From NCBI RefSeq assembly GCF_008033235.1, contig NZ_CP042432.1, forward strand, positions 4,216,001 to 4,280,000: 64,000 nucleotides of DNA, in the 5' to 3' direction. Positions 35,404 to 44,946 of the stretch are shown here, piece after piece. The notes beneath the pieces are model-generated. The model did not search any database and was not told the DNA's origin. It saw nothing but the letters and a program-made list of their open reading frames with translations. Origin of the DNA: Anseongella ginsenosidimutans (GTDB lineage Bacteria; Bacteroidota; Bacteroidia; Sphingobacteriales; Sphingobacteriaceae). The first letter of the stretch is position 1; every line of letters starts with the position of its first letter. A program made the position numbers and the translations under genes.

Positions 35404-35853
35404 TTACTGCAATTTAACCGCGCTGCCGCCTAATGCTTCAATAGCTTTTACGGCGCTTTCTGAAAACGCGTGAGCTTTAACTTCCAGCTTTGCAGTCAAC
35501 TCGCCCCTGCCCAATACCTTTATCAGGTCGTTTTTAGAAACCAGGCCGTGTTCTCTCAGGGTATCGATGTCAATGCTTTCTAATTTAAACCGCTCTGCAA
35601 GGCTTTGCAGGGAATCCAGGTTAACGCCAACATACTCCACCCGGTTAATATTCTTAAACCCGAATTTAGGTACACGGCGCTGAAGAGGCATCTGCCCGCC
35701 TTCAAACCCGATCTTCTTGGAATAACCGGAGCGGGAACCCGCGCCTTTATGCCCTCTGGTTGAAGTGCCGCCGCGGCCGGAACCGGGGCCTCTTCCTATT
35801 CTCTTACGTTTCTTTACCGAACCTTCTGCCGGCGTGAGTGTGCTTAAGTTCAT
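35404..35853 (-). CDS. rplO: 50S ribosomal protein L15
   Basis: 149 residues. The Gly/Arg-rich N-terminus (KKRKRIGRGPGSGRGGTSTRGHKGAGSR, seen as RIGRGPGSGRGGTSTRG) threads into 23S rRNA, and the C-terminal domain includes HAFSESAVKAIEALGG. It lies 5 bp after rpmD. Confidence 0.96.
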   Translation of the reverse strand: MNLSTLTPAEGSVKKRKRIGRGPGSGRGGTSTRGHKGAGSRSGYSKKIGFEGGQMPLQRRVPKFGFKNINRVEYVGVNLDSLQSLAERFKLESIDIDTLREHGLVSKNDLIKVLGRGELTAKLEVKAHAFSESAVKAIEALGGSAVKLQ

Positions 35854-35858
35854 CCTAC

Positions 35859-36038
35859 TTAAATTTTTTCAACAGCTACCAAATGACTAACCTGCTTTAC
35901 CATGCCAATGATCTGGGGGGTTGCTTCCAGTTCCACCGCCTTGTTCATCTTGGTAAGCCCAAGTGCCCGCATGGTCTTTTTTTGCTTTTCGCTTCTATCG
36001 ATAACGCTTCTGATCTGCGTAATTTTAATCTTTGCCAT
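35859..36038 (-). CDS. rpmD: 50S ribosomal protein L30
   Basis: 59 residues read on the minus strand, starting MAKIKITQIRSVIDRSEKQK and continuing TMRALGLTKMNKAVELEATP. Normal length and position between rpsE and rplO. Confidence 0.93.
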   Translation of the reverse strand: MAKIKITQIRSVIDRSEKQKKTMRALGLTKMNKAVELEATPQIIGMVKQVSHLVAVEKI

Positions 36039-36051
36039 GTTGGTTGCCTAT

Positions 36052-36570
36052 CTATCCGTTAAATACTTTATCCAGGTCTACTCCCCGCTGATCTGCTACA
36101 GCAAGCGGGTCGCGAAGCTTGCCAAGCGCATCAATGGTAGCCTTTACTACGTTGTGAGGATTGGATGAACCTCTTGATTTGGCAAGTACGTCGGTGATAC
36201 CGGCGCTCTCAAGGACAGCGCGCATGGAACCGCCGGCGATTACACCGGTACCGTGTGCCGCAGGTTTCAGCAGCACAAACCCGCCGGAATACTTTCCGTA
36301 TTGTTCATGAGGAACCGTTCCTTTTAACACAGGAACCTTGATCAGGTTCTTCTTTGCGTCGTCAATACCTTTCTGAATGGCTTCGGTAACTTCCTTGGCC
36401 TTACCCAGGCCATAGCCTACCACGCCGTTTTCATCACCTACCACTACGATTGCCGAAAAGCTGAAAGTACGCCCGCCCTTGGTGACCTTGGCCACCCTCT
36501 TTATCGCTACCAGGCGGTCTTTAAGCTCGATCTCGCTTGACTTAACTCTTTTTATGTTTACAGTTGACAT
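36052..36570 (-). CDS. rpsE: 30S ribosomal protein S5
   Basis: 172 residues. dsRBD-like N-terminal half ([39 protein letters not shown]) and C-terminal [20 protein letters not shown]5 shapes the mRNA entry channel and affects decoding accuracy. Confidence 0.96.
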   Translation of the reverse strand: MSTVNIKRVKSSEIELKDRLVAIKRVAKVTKGGRTFSFSAIVVVGDENGVVGYGLGKAKEVTEAIQKGIDDAKKNLIKVPVLKGTVPHEQYGKYSGGFVLLKPAAHGTGVIAGGSMRAVLESAGITDVLAKSRGSSNPHNVVKATIDALGKLRDPLAVADQRGVDLDKVFNG

Positions 36571-36593
36571 TTTCCTGACAATTTCATTTCAAA

Positions 36594-36944
36594 TTAAAAC
36601 CGGAGACCGCCTTCCCGGGCGCCGTCAGCCAGTGACTTTACACGGCCGTGGTACAGGTAACCGTTCCTGTCAAACACCACTTCGGATATCCCGGCAGCAG
36701 CCGCCTTTTCAGCCAGCTTTTTGCCAACTTCCTTTGATTGGTCTGTTTTATTTCCTGTCGACTCAACATCCTTTACAGATGCGGCCAGTAACGTTTTGCC
36801 TTCATTGTCGTCGATCAATTGCGCATAAATGGCTTTATTGCTTCTGAAAACAGTAAGACGCGGACGCTCACTCGTCCCTGCTATGCGCTTACGGATTGAT
36901 AACCGTATACGATCCCTGCGTGAAAATCTTTTACCCTTTGCCAT
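36594..36944 (-). CDS. rplR: 50S ribosomal protein L18
   Basis: 116 residues from ATG 36944 ([20 protein letters not shown]); a TTG two codons upstream is a less likely start. It binds 5S rRNA with L5. The motif [18 protein letters not shown] is characteristic. Confidence 0.95.
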   Translation of the reverse strand: MAKGKRFSRRDRIRLSIRKRIAGTSERPRLTVFRSNKAIYAQLIDDNEGKTLLAASVKDVESTGNKTDQSKEVGKKLAEKAAAAGISEVVFDRNGYLYHGRVKSLADGAREGGLRF

Positions 36945-36950
36945 GATCAA

Positions 36951-37508
36951 TTATTTTTTAGCTGCTGCTTTACCGGCTTTTCTTCTTAATACTTCACCCG
37001 CATAACGGATACCTTTTCCTTTATATGGTTCAGGTGCGCGTAATGAGCGGATCTTTGCAGCTATTTGTCCCAACAGCTGCTTGTCAATGCTTTCCAAAAT
37101 GATCTTCGGATTCTTTCCCTTTACGGTTTCGGTAGTCACCTTTACTTCCGGCGGAAGCTGGAAAACAAAGTGGTGGGAGTACCCGAGTACCAGGTCAAGC
37201 ACATTGCCCTGGTTACTGGCGCGGTAACCTACACCAACCAGCTCCTGCTCAATTTTAAATCCTTCAGTAACACCTTTGACCATATTATGGATAAGGGAAC
37301 GGTACAAACCGTGCAGCGCCTTATGGCGTTTTTGTTCCGAGGGCCGTTTTACCAGCAATACGCCTTCTTCCAGACTGATGGTAATGTCACGGTCTACCTG
37401 TTGTGAAAGCTCCCCTTTGGGGCCTTTCACCTTTACGGTATTATCTTCGCTTATGTCTACCTTTACCCCGCTTGGGACCTCAATGGGTAGTTTTCCTATT
37501 CTTGACAT
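36951..37508 (-). CDS. rplF: 50S ribosomal protein L6
   Basis: 185 residues. It starts MSRIGKLPIEVPSGV and carries the C-terminal RNA-binding signature PEPYKGKGIRYAGEVLRRKAGK. It lies near the factor-binding site of the 50S subunit. Confidence 0.96.
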   Translation of the reverse strand: MSRIGKLPIEVPSGVKVDISEDNTVKVKGPKGELSQQVDRDITISLEEGVLLVKRPSEQKRHKALHGLYRSLIHNMVKGVTEGFKIEQELVGVGYRASNQGNVLDLVLGYSHHFVFQLPPEVKVTTETVKGKNPKIILESIDKQLLGQIAAKIRSLRAPEPYKGKGIRYAGEVLRRKAGKAAAKK

Positions 37509-37529
37509 GGACGATTACTTTCAGCTTTA

Positions 37530-37928
37530 TTAATAAACACTACATAGAACTTCACCGCCGATATTCAGGCGGCGGGCTTCCTTATCGGTCATTACCCCTC
37601 TTGAGGTGGAAATGATTGCGATCCCCAGCCCGTTGAGTACGCGCGGCATGGTCTTCATATCGGCGTACCGGCGGGAGCCCGGTTTACTTACCCGGTTGAT
37701 TGCCCGGATGGCCGGGATCTTGGTTACCGGGTGATATTTAAGGGCGATCTTAATAGTCCCCTGAATATCGTTGTCCTCGAACTTAAAGTTGGCAATGTAT
37801 CCCTTATCAAAAAGGACCTTGGTTATTTCCTTTTTGATATTAGATGCAGGAATTTCAACAACCCTGTGGTTGGCCTTAACAGCATTCCTTACTCTGGTCA
37901 AATAATCTGAAATTGGATCGCCGTGCAT
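37530..37928 (-). CDS. rpsH: 30S ribosomal protein S8
   Basis: 132 residues from ATG 37928 (MHGDPISDYLTRVRNAVKAN), the family's normal N-terminus; an upstream in-frame ATG at 37973 lies inside a predicted leader hairpin and adds non-homologous residues. C-terminal STSRGVMTDKEARRLNIGGE is the S8 signature. It binds 16S helix 21 and in E. coli represses the spc operon. The gap to rpsN is unusually long (112 bp). Confidence 0.95.
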   Translation of the reverse strand: MHGDPISDYLTRVRNAVKANHRVVEIPASNIKKEITKVLFDKGYIANFKFEDNDIQGTIKIALKYHPVTKIPAIRAINRVSKPGSRRYADMKTMPRVLNGLGIAIISTSRGVMTDKEARRLNIGGEVLCSVY

Positions 37929-37958
37929 TGTATTTTTAGCTATATATTTAATCCATAA

Positions 37959-38002
37959 GCCGCCTCCGGGCATCCCCCTTCAGGATGCGGATACGGGGCG
38001 GC
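37959..38002 (-). promoter_or_regulatory. Leader stem-loop upstream of rpsH
   Basis: Outer arms GCCGCC/GGCGGC (37959-37964 with 37997-38002) enclose an inner hairpin GCATCC/GGATGC (37970-37975 with 37983-37988). The structure begins at the end of the putative -7 box. It could be a regulatory leader or an attenuator. No T-run follows, so simple termination is unlikely. Confidence 0.5.
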
Positions 38003-38033
38003 AAAGATCGTAATTTTTTATAATAAAACCAAA
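38002..38033 (-). promoter_or_regulatory. Putative internal promoter upstream of rpsH (TTTG-N20-GATCTTTG)
   Basis: On the minus strand, -33 TTTG at 38033-38030, 20 bp spacing, then GATCTTTG at 38009-38002 (one mismatch to TAnnTTTG). It would drive rpsH and the following genes in addition to read-through. Confidence 0.45.
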
Positions 38034-38040
38034 TCAAGCC

Positions 38041-38310
38041 TTACCAGCTCGCTTTGGTTACTCCGGGGATCTTTCCGGCCAGCGCCATGTCGCGGAACGT
38101 TACCCGTGATATGCCGAACTGGCGGATGTAACCCCTTGGGCGGCCCGTTAATTTACAGCGGTTACGCACACGTACAGATGAAGAATTGCGCGGAAGCTTG
38201 TCAAGCGCTTCCCAGTCGCCGGCTGCTTTCAGCTCTGCTCTTCTCTCTGCGTATTTTTCAACAAGCCGCCTGCGCTTCAGGTCCCGTGCTTTAATGCTTT
38301 CTTTTGCCAT
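38041..38310 (-). CDS. rpsN: 30S ribosomal protein S14, zinc-free form
   Basis: 89 residues. It lacks the CxxC...CxxC zinc motif of short S14 and has the long-form C-terminus [20 protein letters not shown]. It overlaps the rplE stop by one base. Confidence 0.95.
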   Translation of the reverse strand: MAKESIKARDLKRRRLVEKYAERRAELKAAGDWEALDKLPRNSSSVRVRNRCKLTGRPRGYIRQFGISRVTFRDMALAGKIPGVTKASW

Positions 38311-38870
38311 TACTGGTTATTTTGATTTCTGAATGGTAAGCCAAATTGTTTTAAAAGTTCCAGCGCTTCTGCATCCGTGGTAGCGGAGGTTACAAACGTA
38401 ATATCCATACCCGCAATGCGATTGATCTTGTCAATGTTGATCTCGGGAAAGATGATCTGTTCGGTAACGCCCATGGTATAGTTTCCGCGTCCGTCGAAGC
38501 CCTTGTCTGAGATCCCGCGGAAGTCGCGGATACGCGGAAGCGCTACGGAGATCAGCCTGTCCAGGAATTCGTACATTTTCCTGTCGCGAAGCGTTACACG
38601 AACGCCCACAGGCATATTCTTACGAAGCTTGAAATTGGAAATATCCTTTTTCGATTTAGTGGCTATGGCGCGCTGTCCGCTGACAATAGTCATTTCCTCT
38701 ACCGCGTTATCGACAAGCTTTTTGTCGGTTACGCCTGCGCCGACTCCCTGGTTAAGACAGATCTTTTCCAGCTGAGGCACCTGCATCACGCTTTTATACG
38801 AAAACTTTTCCTTCAGTGCAGGAACGATCTCTTCCTTGTACCTGGTCTTTAATCTTGGAATATAAGTCAT
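38310..38870 (-). CDS. rplE: 50S ribosomal protein L5
   Basis: 186 residues. It binds 5S rRNA and touches P-site tRNA. It contains [37 protein letters not shown] and [20 protein letters not shown]. It overlaps one base with both neighbours, suggesting translational coupling. Confidence 0.96.
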   Translation of the reverse strand: MTYIPRLKTRYKEEIVPALKEKFSYKSVMQVPQLEKICLNQGVGAGVTDKKLVDNAVEEMTIVSGQRAIATKSKKDISNFKLRKNMPVGVRVTLRDRKMYEFLDRLISVALPRIRDFRGISDKGFDGRGNYTMGVTEQIIFPEINIDKINRIAGMDITFVTSATTDAEALELLKQFGLPFRNQNNQ

Positions 38871-39211
38871 TACTTAATTACCTCCCCTGACTTTTTAGCA
38901 TATCTTTCCAACTTCCCGTTCTCGTTGAGCCTGCGGCCCGTACGGCTGGCTTTCCCTGATTTAGGGTCAATCACCATCAGGTTGGAAATATGAATAGCGG
39001 CCTCCTGCTTAACGATTCCCCCGTTCGGGTTCTTGGCGTTAGGCTTGGTATGTTTGGATACGATATTGGCTCCCTCTACGTAAGCGCGCTGCTTATCGGA
39101 AAGTACTTCCAGCACCTTGCCTTCTTTACCTTTGTCGTTGCCGGTTATAACTAGCACCTGGTCTCCTTTTTTCAGGTGCAATTTGGCTTGCTTGTTTTTC
39201 TTCCTTTCCAT
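38870..39211 (-). CDS. rplX: 50S ribosomal protein L24
   Basis: 113 residues. KOW motif [23 protein letters not shown] near residues 15-38, then [12 protein letters not shown]. An assembly-initiating protein binding the 5' region of 23S rRNA. Confidence 0.96.
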   Translation of the reverse strand: MERKKNKQAKLHLKKGDQVLVITGNDKGKEGKVLEVLSDKQRAYVEGANIVSKHTKPNAKNPNGGIVKQEAAIHISNLMVIDPKSGKASRTGRRLNENGKLERYAKKSGEVIK

Positions 39212-39212
39212 A

Positions 39213-39581
39213 TTACAATACCTCCGGGGCTAATGAGACGATCTTCATGAACTGCTTTTCCCTAAGCTCCCTGGCAACAGGCCCGAAAATACGGGTGCCC
39301 CGCGGCTCATCGGTCGCATTCAGCAACACAGCAGCATTATCGTCAAAACGAATATAGGAACCGTCTTTCCGGCGAACTTCTTTCTTGGTACGTACTACCA
39401 CCGCCTTGGATACCGACCCCTTTTTTATATTGCCTGAAGAAACAGCCTGTTTTACGGTCACAACGATCTTGTCGCCGAGCGTTGCGTACCGCTTACCCGT
39501 TCCTCCGAGTACCCTGATACAAAGCACCTCTTTGGCGCCGCTGTTATCAGCTACATTTAACCTGGTTTCCTGCTGTATCAT
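39213..39581 (-). CDS. rplN: 50S ribosomal protein L14
   Basis: 122 residues. Begins [20 protein letters not shown] and contains [27 protein letters not shown] (seen as [19 protein letters not shown]). It binds L19 and forms a bridge to the 30S subunit. Overlaps rpsQ by one base. Confidence 0.96.
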   Translation of the reverse strand: MIQQETRLNVADNSGAKEVLCIRVLGGTGKRYATLGDKIVVTVKQAVSSGNIKKGSVSKAVVVRTKKEVRRKDGSYIRFDDNAAVLLNATDEPRGTRIFGPVARELREKQFMKIVSLAPEVL

Positions 39582-39835
39582 TATTTTGCCCTTTCAATGA
39601 TATTGACTAACCGCCAGTTCTTGTTCTTGCTCAGCGGGCGGGTTTCCATGATCAGGACCTTATCGCCGATATTGCACTCATTCTTTTCATCATGAGCCAT
39701 GAACTTGGTTGCCTTGTTAACGAACTTGCCGTAAATAGGGTGTTTCACCTTCCGCTCTACGGTCACCAAAATGGACTTGTCCATCTTGTTGCTGACAACC
39801 TGGCCTATCCTGGTTTTTCTTAAATTCCTTTCCAT
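39581..39835 (-). CDS. rpsQ: 30S ribosomal protein S17
   Basis: 84 residues, OB fold. Characteristic [19 protein letters not shown] and [20 protein letters not shown]. Primary 16S 5'-domain binder. Confidence 0.96.
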   Translation of the reverse strand: MERNLRKTRIGQVVSNKMDKSILVTVERKVKHPIYGKFVNKATKFMAHDEKNECNIGDKVLIMETRPLSKNKNWRLVNIIERAK

Positions 39836-39844
39836 TTTCTGCTA

Positions 39845-40045
39845 TTAATTAGTAGCCTCTTTCCGGCGACGGGTCAATTCGGTATTCAAACGGGCAATGT
39901 CCCTTTTCAGCAACCTGATCCTCAACGGGTTTTCAAGGGCCGATACAGCATGACTGAACTTAAGCCGGGTCAGATTGGATTCCTCCTCAGCGATGCGGTC
40001 GGTCAGTTCCTGCGTGGTTAACTCTTTTACCTCTTCGTATTTCAT
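39845..40045 (-). CDS. rpmC: 50S ribosomal protein L29
   Basis: 66 residues, two helices: MKYEEVKELTTQELTDRIAE and NPLRIRLLKRDIARLNTEL. It lies at the polypeptide exit tunnel beside L23. Confidence 0.95.
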   Translation of the reverse strand: MKYEEVKELTTQELTDRIAEEESNLTRLKFSHAVSALENPLRIRLLKRDIARLNTELTRRRKEATN

Positions 40046-40065
40046 GTGTGAAATTATATTTGTGA

Positions 40066-40485
40066 TTACTCAGCGTAATCCCTGCGTACGATAAATTTGG
40101 TCGTCACCGGGAGCTTCTGCGCCGCCAGGCGCATGGCTTCGCGGGCAACATCCAGCGGAACGCCTTCGGCTTCAAACAGGATCCTTCCGGGCTTCACAGG
40201 GGCCACCCAGTATTCCGGAGCTCCCTTACCTTTACCCATCCGCACTTCTGCCGGCTTCTTCGTTACCGGTTTATCCGGGAAAATCCGGATCCATACCTGG
40301 CCTTCACGTTTCATGAAACGGGTTACCGCGATACGGGCGGCTTCGATCTGCCGGGCGGTAATCCAACAGGTTTCCAGTGATTTTATTCCGAAAGAACCGA
40401 ATGCGAGTTCATGCCCTCTCTTGGCATTGCCTTTCATCCGGCCTTTTTGCATCTTCCTGAACTTGGTTCTCTTTGGCTGTAACAT
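40066..40485 (-). CDS. rplP: 50S ribosomal protein L16
   Basis: 139 residues. Begins [20 protein letters not shown]; includes [20 protein letters not shown] and [10 protein letters not shown]. It organises the A-site region near the peptidyl transferase centre. Confidence 0.96.
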   Translation of the reverse strand: MLQPKRTKFRKMQKGRMKGNAKRGHELAFGSFGIKSLETCWITARQIEAARIAVTRFMKREGQVWIRIFPDKPVTKKPAEVRMGKGKGAPEYWVAPVKPGRILFEAEGVPLDVAREAMRLAAQKLPVTTKFIVRRDYAE

Positions 40486-40527
40486 CGCTACTAAATTGAC
40501 TTGAAAATCAGAAAATTTCCAAACTGA

Positions 40528-41286
40528 CTATTGTTTTTTTCTTCTGCCACCGCGATTTCCTCCGCCGCCACCCGGACGACGATCACGCTGCTGATCCATA
40601 TCACGCGAACTTCTGCCGCCGCCGCCGGTGTTGCCGGTGATATTTGGCGAAAGGTCTCTCTTACCAAATACTTCACCCTTGCAGATCCATACTTTCACAC
40701 CCAGTTTTCCATAGGTGGTCTGAGCTTCGGTAAGCGCGTAATCGATATCGGCCCGGAAAGTGTGCAAAGGCACTCTTCCCTCTTTGTACTGTTCCGTACG
40801 GGCCATTTCAGCTCCTCCGACACGGCCGGAGACCATTACCTTAATGCCTTCCGCACCCATGCGCATGGTAGAAGCCAATGCAGTTTTCATGGCACGACGG
40901 AACGAAATCCGGGCTTCGAGCTGCCTGGCAATGCTTTCGCCTACCAGCTGTGCATCTACTTCAGGGCGCTTTATTTCGAAAATATTGATCTGAACGTCCT
41001 TCTTGGTAAGCTTTTTAAGCTCTTCTTTGATCTTATCCACTTCCTGGCCGCCTTTACCGATCACGATTCCCGGACGGGCCGTATGAATAGTGACAGTAAT
41101 GCGCTTCAGCGTCCGTTCAATTACTATTTTAGACACGCCGCCCTTGGTGATACGGGCACGCAGATACTTGCGGATCTTTTCGTCTTCTACCAGCTTATCG
41201 GCATAGTTATTACCGCCGTACCAGTTAGACTCCCATCCGCGGATGATGCCCAATCTATTACCTACCGGATTTGTCTTTTGTCCCAT
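40528..41286 (-). CDS. rpsC: 30S ribosomal protein S3 with Gly/Arg-rich C-terminal tail
   Basis: 252 residues. KH domain around [20 protein letters not shown] and S3 C-terminal domain [20 protein letters not shown]. The last ~40 residues are a Gly/Arg/Asn-rich tail ([18 protein letters not shown]) beyond the usual core. S3 forms part of the mRNA entry helicase site. Confidence 0.96.
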   Translation of the reverse strand: MGQKTNPVGNRLGIIRGWESNWYGGNNYADKLVEDEKIRKYLRARITKGGVSKIVIERTLKRITVTIHTARPGIVIGKGGQEVDKIKEELKKLTKKDVQINIFEIKRPEVDAQLVGESIARQLEARISFRRAMKTALASTMRMGAEGIKVMVSGRVGGAEMARTEQYKEGRVPLHTFRADIDYALTEAQTTYGKLGVKVWICKGEVFGKRDLSPNITGNTGGGGRSSRDMDQQRDRRPGGGGGNRGGRRKKQ

Positions 41287-41298
41287 TTATTCCTTTGA

Positions 41299-41658
41299 TT
41301 AGCTTTCTTTTTGATCTTTTTTGCTGTCCACAACCAGTGTTACGTGGTTGGACCGTTTCCTGATACGGTGCCCTCTTCCCTGCGGAGCAGGACGTAACCG
41401 CTTCAGTTGCCGGCCGCCGTCAACGAAGGCTTCCTTTACGATCAACCCGCTCTCCTCAATGGCCGCCCCTTCGTTCTTAGCCTGCCAGTTAGCTACCGCT
41501 GAAAGCAGTAATTTCTCCAGCCGGATAGATGCCTCTTTAGGGTTGTATTTCAGTATATGTAAAGCATATTCTACCTTTTGCCCGCGGATCAGATCCACTA
41601 CGAGGCGCATCTTGCGGGGAGAGGTAGGACAATCTCTTAATTTTGCAACTGCTTCCAT
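41299..41658 (-). CDS. rplV: 50S ribosomal protein L22
   Basis: 119 residues. It contains [20 protein letters not shown] and the tunnel-lining beta-hairpin region [20 protein letters not shown], where macrolide-resistance changes occur in other species. Sequence here looks normal. Confidence 0.95.
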   Translation of the reverse strand: MEAVAKLRDCPTSPRKMRLVVDLIRGQKVEYALHILKYNPKEASIRLEKLLLSAVANWQAKNEGAAIEESGLIVKEAFVDGGRQLKRLRPAPQGRGHRIRKRSNHVTLVVDSKKDQKES

Positions 41659-41668
41659 TTTTCAATTT

Positions 41669-41938
41669 TTATTTCTTTCTGTCTCCTGAGTGTCCGCGGA
41701 AAGTACGTGTCGGAGCGAATTCACCCAGTTTATGCCCAACCATGTTTTCGGTAACATATACCGGAATAAACTTATTGCCATTATGAACGGCAAAGGTATG
41801 GCCCACGAAATCAGGCGAAATGGTAGAACGGCGTGACCATGTTTTCAGAACCGACTTTTTTCCGGATTCTACCAACGTCAGCACCTTCTTCTCCAGGTTA
41901 TGATCGATATAGGGGCCTTTTTTAATTGAACGAGCCAT
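41669..41938 (-). CDS. rpsS: 30S ribosomal protein S19
   Basis: 89 residues. [19 protein letters not shown], then [10 protein letters not shown]-type ([20 protein letters not shown]) and [20 protein letters not shown]. It sits in the 30S head with S13. Confidence 0.96.
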   Translation of the reverse strand: MARSIKKGPYIDHNLEKKVLTLVESGKKSVLKTWSRRSTISPDFVGHTFAVHNGNKFIPVYVTENMVGHKLGEFAPTRTFRGHSGDRKK

Positions 41939-41941
41939 GGC

Positions 41942-42766
41942 TTATTTCTTTCTTCTTTCTATGATATAACGATTAGACGCTTTCTTATCGTGGCGGGTCT
42001 TGTACCCTTTGGAAAGCAAGCCTTTCCTTGAACGCGGATGGCCTCCTGAAGCACGGCCTTCACCACCACCCATCGGGTGATCTACCGGGTTCATGGCAAC
42101 ACCTCTTGTACGGGGCCTTCTTCCAAGCCAGCGTTTGCGTCCCGCTTTTCCAAGCTTTTCATTGGTATGCTCCGAGTTGGAAACCGTACCGATGGTAGCC
42201 ATGCAGGTTTGAAGTATCAGCCTGGTCTCGCCTGAAGGAAGTTTTATCACTGCATACTTGCCGTCCCGGTTGGTCAGCTGGGCATATGTGCCTGCACTGC
42301 GCGCCATGGAAGCACCCTGGCCGGGGTTCAATTCAATATTATGAATAATGGAACCCAGGGGCATCTTACCTAGCGGAAGCGCATTCCCGACTTCAGGGGC
42401 GGCGGTCTCTCCTGAAACTACCTGCTGCCCTGTCTTCAGGCCTTCCGGCGCAATAATGTACCGCTTTTCCCCGTCAGCGTAATGTAAGAGCGCGATGCGT
42501 GCGGTACGGTTAGGATCATATTCGATCGTAGCCACGGTGGCCGGAATATCAAACTTGTTCCTTTTGAAATCAATGATCCGGTATTTCTTTTTATGCCCTC
42601 CGCCGATATAGCGCATGGTCATTTTACCTTTATGATTTCTTCCTCCGCTGCGTTTCTTTACGGCGACAAGCGACTTCTCAGGAACATTAGTGGTAATGTC
42701 GCTGTAATTGCTTCCTATCCTGAATCTGGTTCCCGGCGTTACCGGTTTAAATCTTTTTACTGCCAT
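41942..42766 (-). CDS. rplB: 50S ribosomal protein L2
   Basis: 274 residues. Near-invariant C-terminal segment [17 protein letters not shown] includes the His close to the peptidyl transferase centre. N-terminal [20 protein letters not shown]. Needed for subunit association. Confidence 0.97.
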   Translation of the reverse strand: MAVKRFKPVTPGTRFRIGSNYSDITTNVPEKSLVAVKKRSGGRNHKGKMTMRYIGGGHKKKYRIIDFKRNKFDIPATVATIEYDPNRTARIALLHYADGEKRYIIAPEGLKTGQQVVSGETAAPEVGNALPLGKMPLGSIIHNIELNPGQGASMARSAGTYAQLTNRDGKYAVIKLPSGETRLILQTCMATIGTVSNSEHTNEKLGKAGRKRWLGRRPRTRGVAMNPVDHPMGGGEGRASGGHPRSRKGLLSKGYKTRHDKKASNRYIIERRKK

Positions 42767-42778
42767 TTCCTTCTGGAA

Positions 42779-43069
42779 TTAATCGTTACCGTAAAAATCA
42801 ATCGCATCACCGCTGGCAAGGGATACAACCGCTTTCTTAAAACGGGGCGAGCGTCCGCTTACAAAGCCGCGTTTTGTGCCGCGGGCTTTCCGTTTACCGT
42901 CATACCGGAGGGTATTGACAGCGGCAACGCTTACACCGTACATTTTCTCAACTGCTTCCCTGATCTGGATCTTGTTTGCTTTCAGATCCACGAGGAAAAC
43001 ATATTTATTAAGCTTATCGGTCAACAGGGTGACTTTCTCAGTCAGAACCGGTTTCTTTAAAATTTCCAT
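42779..43069 (-). CDS. rplW: 50S ribosomal protein L23
   Basis: 96 residues. PVLTEKVTLLTDKLNKYVFL and the basic loop RKARGTKRGFVSGRSPRFKK. Docking site for trigger factor and SRP at the exit tunnel. Confidence 0.95.
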   Translation of the reverse strand: MEILKKPVLTEKVTLLTDKLNKYVFLVDLKANKIQIREAVEKMYGVSVAAVNTLRYDGKRKARGTKRGFVSGRSPRFKKAVVSLASGDAIDFYGND

Positions 43070-43071
43070 AA

Positions 43072-43701
43072 TTACTTCGTAAACGCCTCCTCGATCGTTT
43101 TAACAGCGCTCTCGGTGATCAGCAGCTTACCCGCGTTCAATACGTCGTAGGTATTGAGGTCGCCTGCGGAGATCACGTTCGCCTTTTGCAGGTTCCTGCT
43201 GGAGAGAAAAATATTTTTGTCATTCCCCGGAAGGACCAGCATGCTCTTTACACCGTCCAGCTTCAGGCTGTTGATCAGGTTCAGGTAATTTTTCGTTTTG
43301 GGTGCATCAAAATTGAAATCAGCCAATACGACTATATTATTTTCCTTTGCCTTATGGCTCAATGCCGATTTACGGGCCAGTTTCTTGGTTTTCTTGTTGA
43401 GCTTGAAACCGTAATCCCTGGGCTGCGGGCCGAAAATGCGTCCCCCGCCCCGGAACACCGGGCTCTTAATACTTCCTTTACGGGATCCGCCGGTACCTTT
43501 CTGGCGGTGGAGCTTACGGGTTGACCCGGATATCTCATTCCGCTGCTTGGACTTGGAGGTGCCCTGGCGCTGGTTAGCCAGGTACTGCTTTACATCCAGG
43601 TAAATCGCGTGATCGTTAGGCTCAATGCCGAATACCTCATCAGACAATGTAACCTTGTTACCCGTTTCCTTGCCTGTTATATCGAATACCTTCAGTTCCA
43701 T
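43072..43701 (-). CDS. rplD: 50S ribosomal protein L4
   Basis: 209 residues from ATG 43701 ([19 protein letters not shown]); an ATG four codons upstream falls inside the rplC end and is less likely. The tunnel loop [20 protein letters not shown] and [21 protein letters not shown] are intact. In E. coli L4 represses the S10 operon by binding its leader; no equivalent leader is evident here. Confidence 0.96.
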   Translation of the reverse strand: MELKVFDITGKETGNKVTLSDEVFGIEPNDHAIYLDVKQYLANQRQGTSKSKQRNEISGSTRKLHRQKGTGGSRKGSIKSPVFRGGGRIFGPQPRDYGFKLNKKTKKLARKSALSHKAKENNIVVLADFNFDAPKTKNYLNLINSLKLDGVKSMLVLPGNDKNIFLSSRNLQKANVISAGDLNTYDVLNAGKLLITESAVKTIEEAFTK

Positions 43702-43702
43702 G

Positions 43703-44320
43703 TTATTTCTCAATGATTACGTAAGAGCCCTTAGCACCCGGAACAGATCCGCTTACTACCAGTACATTTTGTTCGGGATACACTTTAACTACCCGCAGGT
43801 TCTGGATCTTCACCCGGTCTCCTCCGGTTCGTCCTGCCATGCGCATGCCCTTAAATACCCTTGAAGGGAAAGAGGAAGCACCCAGTGAACCGGGAGCGCG
43901 CAGACGGTTGTGCTGGCCGTGAGTCTGGCCGCCGACACCGCTGAAGTTATGCCTTTTCACAACACCCTGGAATCCTTTTCCCTTGGAAGTGCCGACTACG
44001 TCGATAAAATCACCTTCATTGAAAAGTTCCACGGTAAGGGTTTCGCCCTGCTGCTTATCTTCTTCAAAATACCTGAATTCCACCAGGCGGCGCTTTGGAG
44101 TGGTACCGGCCTTTTTAAAGTGCCCGGCAAGCGCTGCGGTAGTCTTCTTTTCCTTCTTCTCGTCGTAAGCCAGCTGAACAGCTGTATAGCCGTCCTTTTC
44201 CAGGGTTTTTACCTGCGTAACCACACAGGGCCCTGCTTCGATGACCGTACAGGGAACTTGTTTCCCGTCGGCATCAAAAATACTGGTCATTCCAACCTTT
44301 TTACCAATTAATCCTGACAT
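43703..44320 (-). CDS. rplC: 50S ribosomal protein L3
   Basis: 205 residues. [20 protein letters not shown], then the loop near the peptidyl transferase centre [20 protein letters not shown] and [20 protein letters not shown]. It follows rpsJ only after a 306 bp repeat-filled gap, so its 5' leader is unusual. Confidence 0.96.
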   Translation of the reverse strand: MSGLIGKKVGMTSIFDADGKQVPCTVIEAGPCVVTQVKTLEKDGYTAVQLAYDEKKEKKTTAALAGHFKKAGTTPKRRLVEFRYFEEDKQQGETLTVELFNEGDFIDVVGTSKGKGFQGVVKRHNFSGVGGQTHGQHNRLRAPGSLGASSFPSRVFKGMRMAGRTGGDRVKIQNLRVVKVYPEQNVLVVSGSVPGAKGSYVIIEK

Positions 44321-44626
44321 GTTATTTAGTTTAGCATCGATCCCGGAGCGCGCGAAGCGCGCAGTTTAAAGTTTGAAGTTTAAGGTTTAAAGTTTCCAAG
44401 TTCAGGCTTTCAAATTCCAAACCTGGGCTTTGAACCTCTTTCTTCTCTTTTTTACTTTCTTCCGGGACTTACCAATTAATTTACTCTTTTTCGTTTCCAG
44501 CCTGATCAGGCTCTTCCAGTTCCGGCTCTCCGGCAAAGGTTTCCATGAAAACCTTGAACTTTAAACCTTGAACCGTTGCAAAGCAACCTTGAACTTTGAA
44601 CTTTGAACCTTAAACTATTAAGGTCG
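44321..44626. other. 306 bp gap splitting the S10 operon between rpsJ and rplC
   Basis: The gap holds an inverted pair of heptad tracts (44363-44400 on the minus orientation, 44549-44618 on the plus orientation) around ~150 bp of non-repetitive sequence. No gene or clear promoter box is visible inside. The rpsJ stop codon itself lies in an 8 bp hairpin (44618-44637). Confidence 0.8.
44348..44618. repeat. Composite heptad element with inverted arms and terminal hairpins
   Basis: The left arm begins with hairpin GCGCGC-GAA-GCGCGC (44348-44362) followed by heptads TTTAAAG, TTTGAAG, TTTAAGG, TTTAAAG, the reverse complement of the family unit. The right arm (44549-44618) is ten heptads of GAACTTT/AAACCTT type including hairpin GTTGC-AAA-GCAAC (44575-44587). 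The arms could base-pair imperfectly across the intervening sequence. Confidence 0.85.
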
Positions 44627-44637
44627 TCAGACCTTAA
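44618..44637 (-). promoter_or_regulatory. Hairpin overlapping the rpsJ stop codon
   Basis: Perfect 8 bp stem TTAAGGTC/GACCTTAA with 4 nt loop. The rpsJ stop (44627-44629) lies in the loop/stem. No T-run follows on the minus strand, so it is unlikely to terminate efficiently; it may protect or pause the transcript. Confidence 0.5.
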
Positions 44638-44932
44638 TCTCAACTTCCACCCCGCTGGGCAATTCCAGCTTCATCAGTGCGTCTACGGTTTTAGCGGTGG
44701 AGCTGTAAATATCCAGCAGTCGTTTATAAGCGCAAAGCTGGAACTGCTCCCTTGCTTTCTTGTTCACGTGCGGTGAACGCAACACGGTGTAAATCTTCTT
44801 TTCCGTGGGCAGGGGAATAGGACCGCTAACCACTGCGCCCGTAGGCTTTACCGTCTTAACGATCTTCTCAGCTGACTTATCAACCAGGCTGTAATCGTAG
44901 GACTTTAATTTGATTCTGATTCTTTGGCTCAT
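44627..44932 (-). CDS. rpsJ: 30S ribosomal protein S10
   Basis: 101 residues. [20 protein letters not shown], then [20 protein letters not shown] and SREQFQ-type ([20 protein letters not shown]). It acts in the 30S head and, as NusE, in antitermination. It directly follows fusA without a tuf gene. Confidence 0.96.
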   Translation of the reverse strand: MSQRIRIKLKSYDYSLVDKSAEKIVKTVKPTGAVVSGPIPLPTEKKIYTVLRSPHVNKKAREQFQLCAYKRLLDIYSSTAKTVDALMKLELPSGVEVEIKV

Positions 44933-44946
44933 TATTTCTATTTTAT

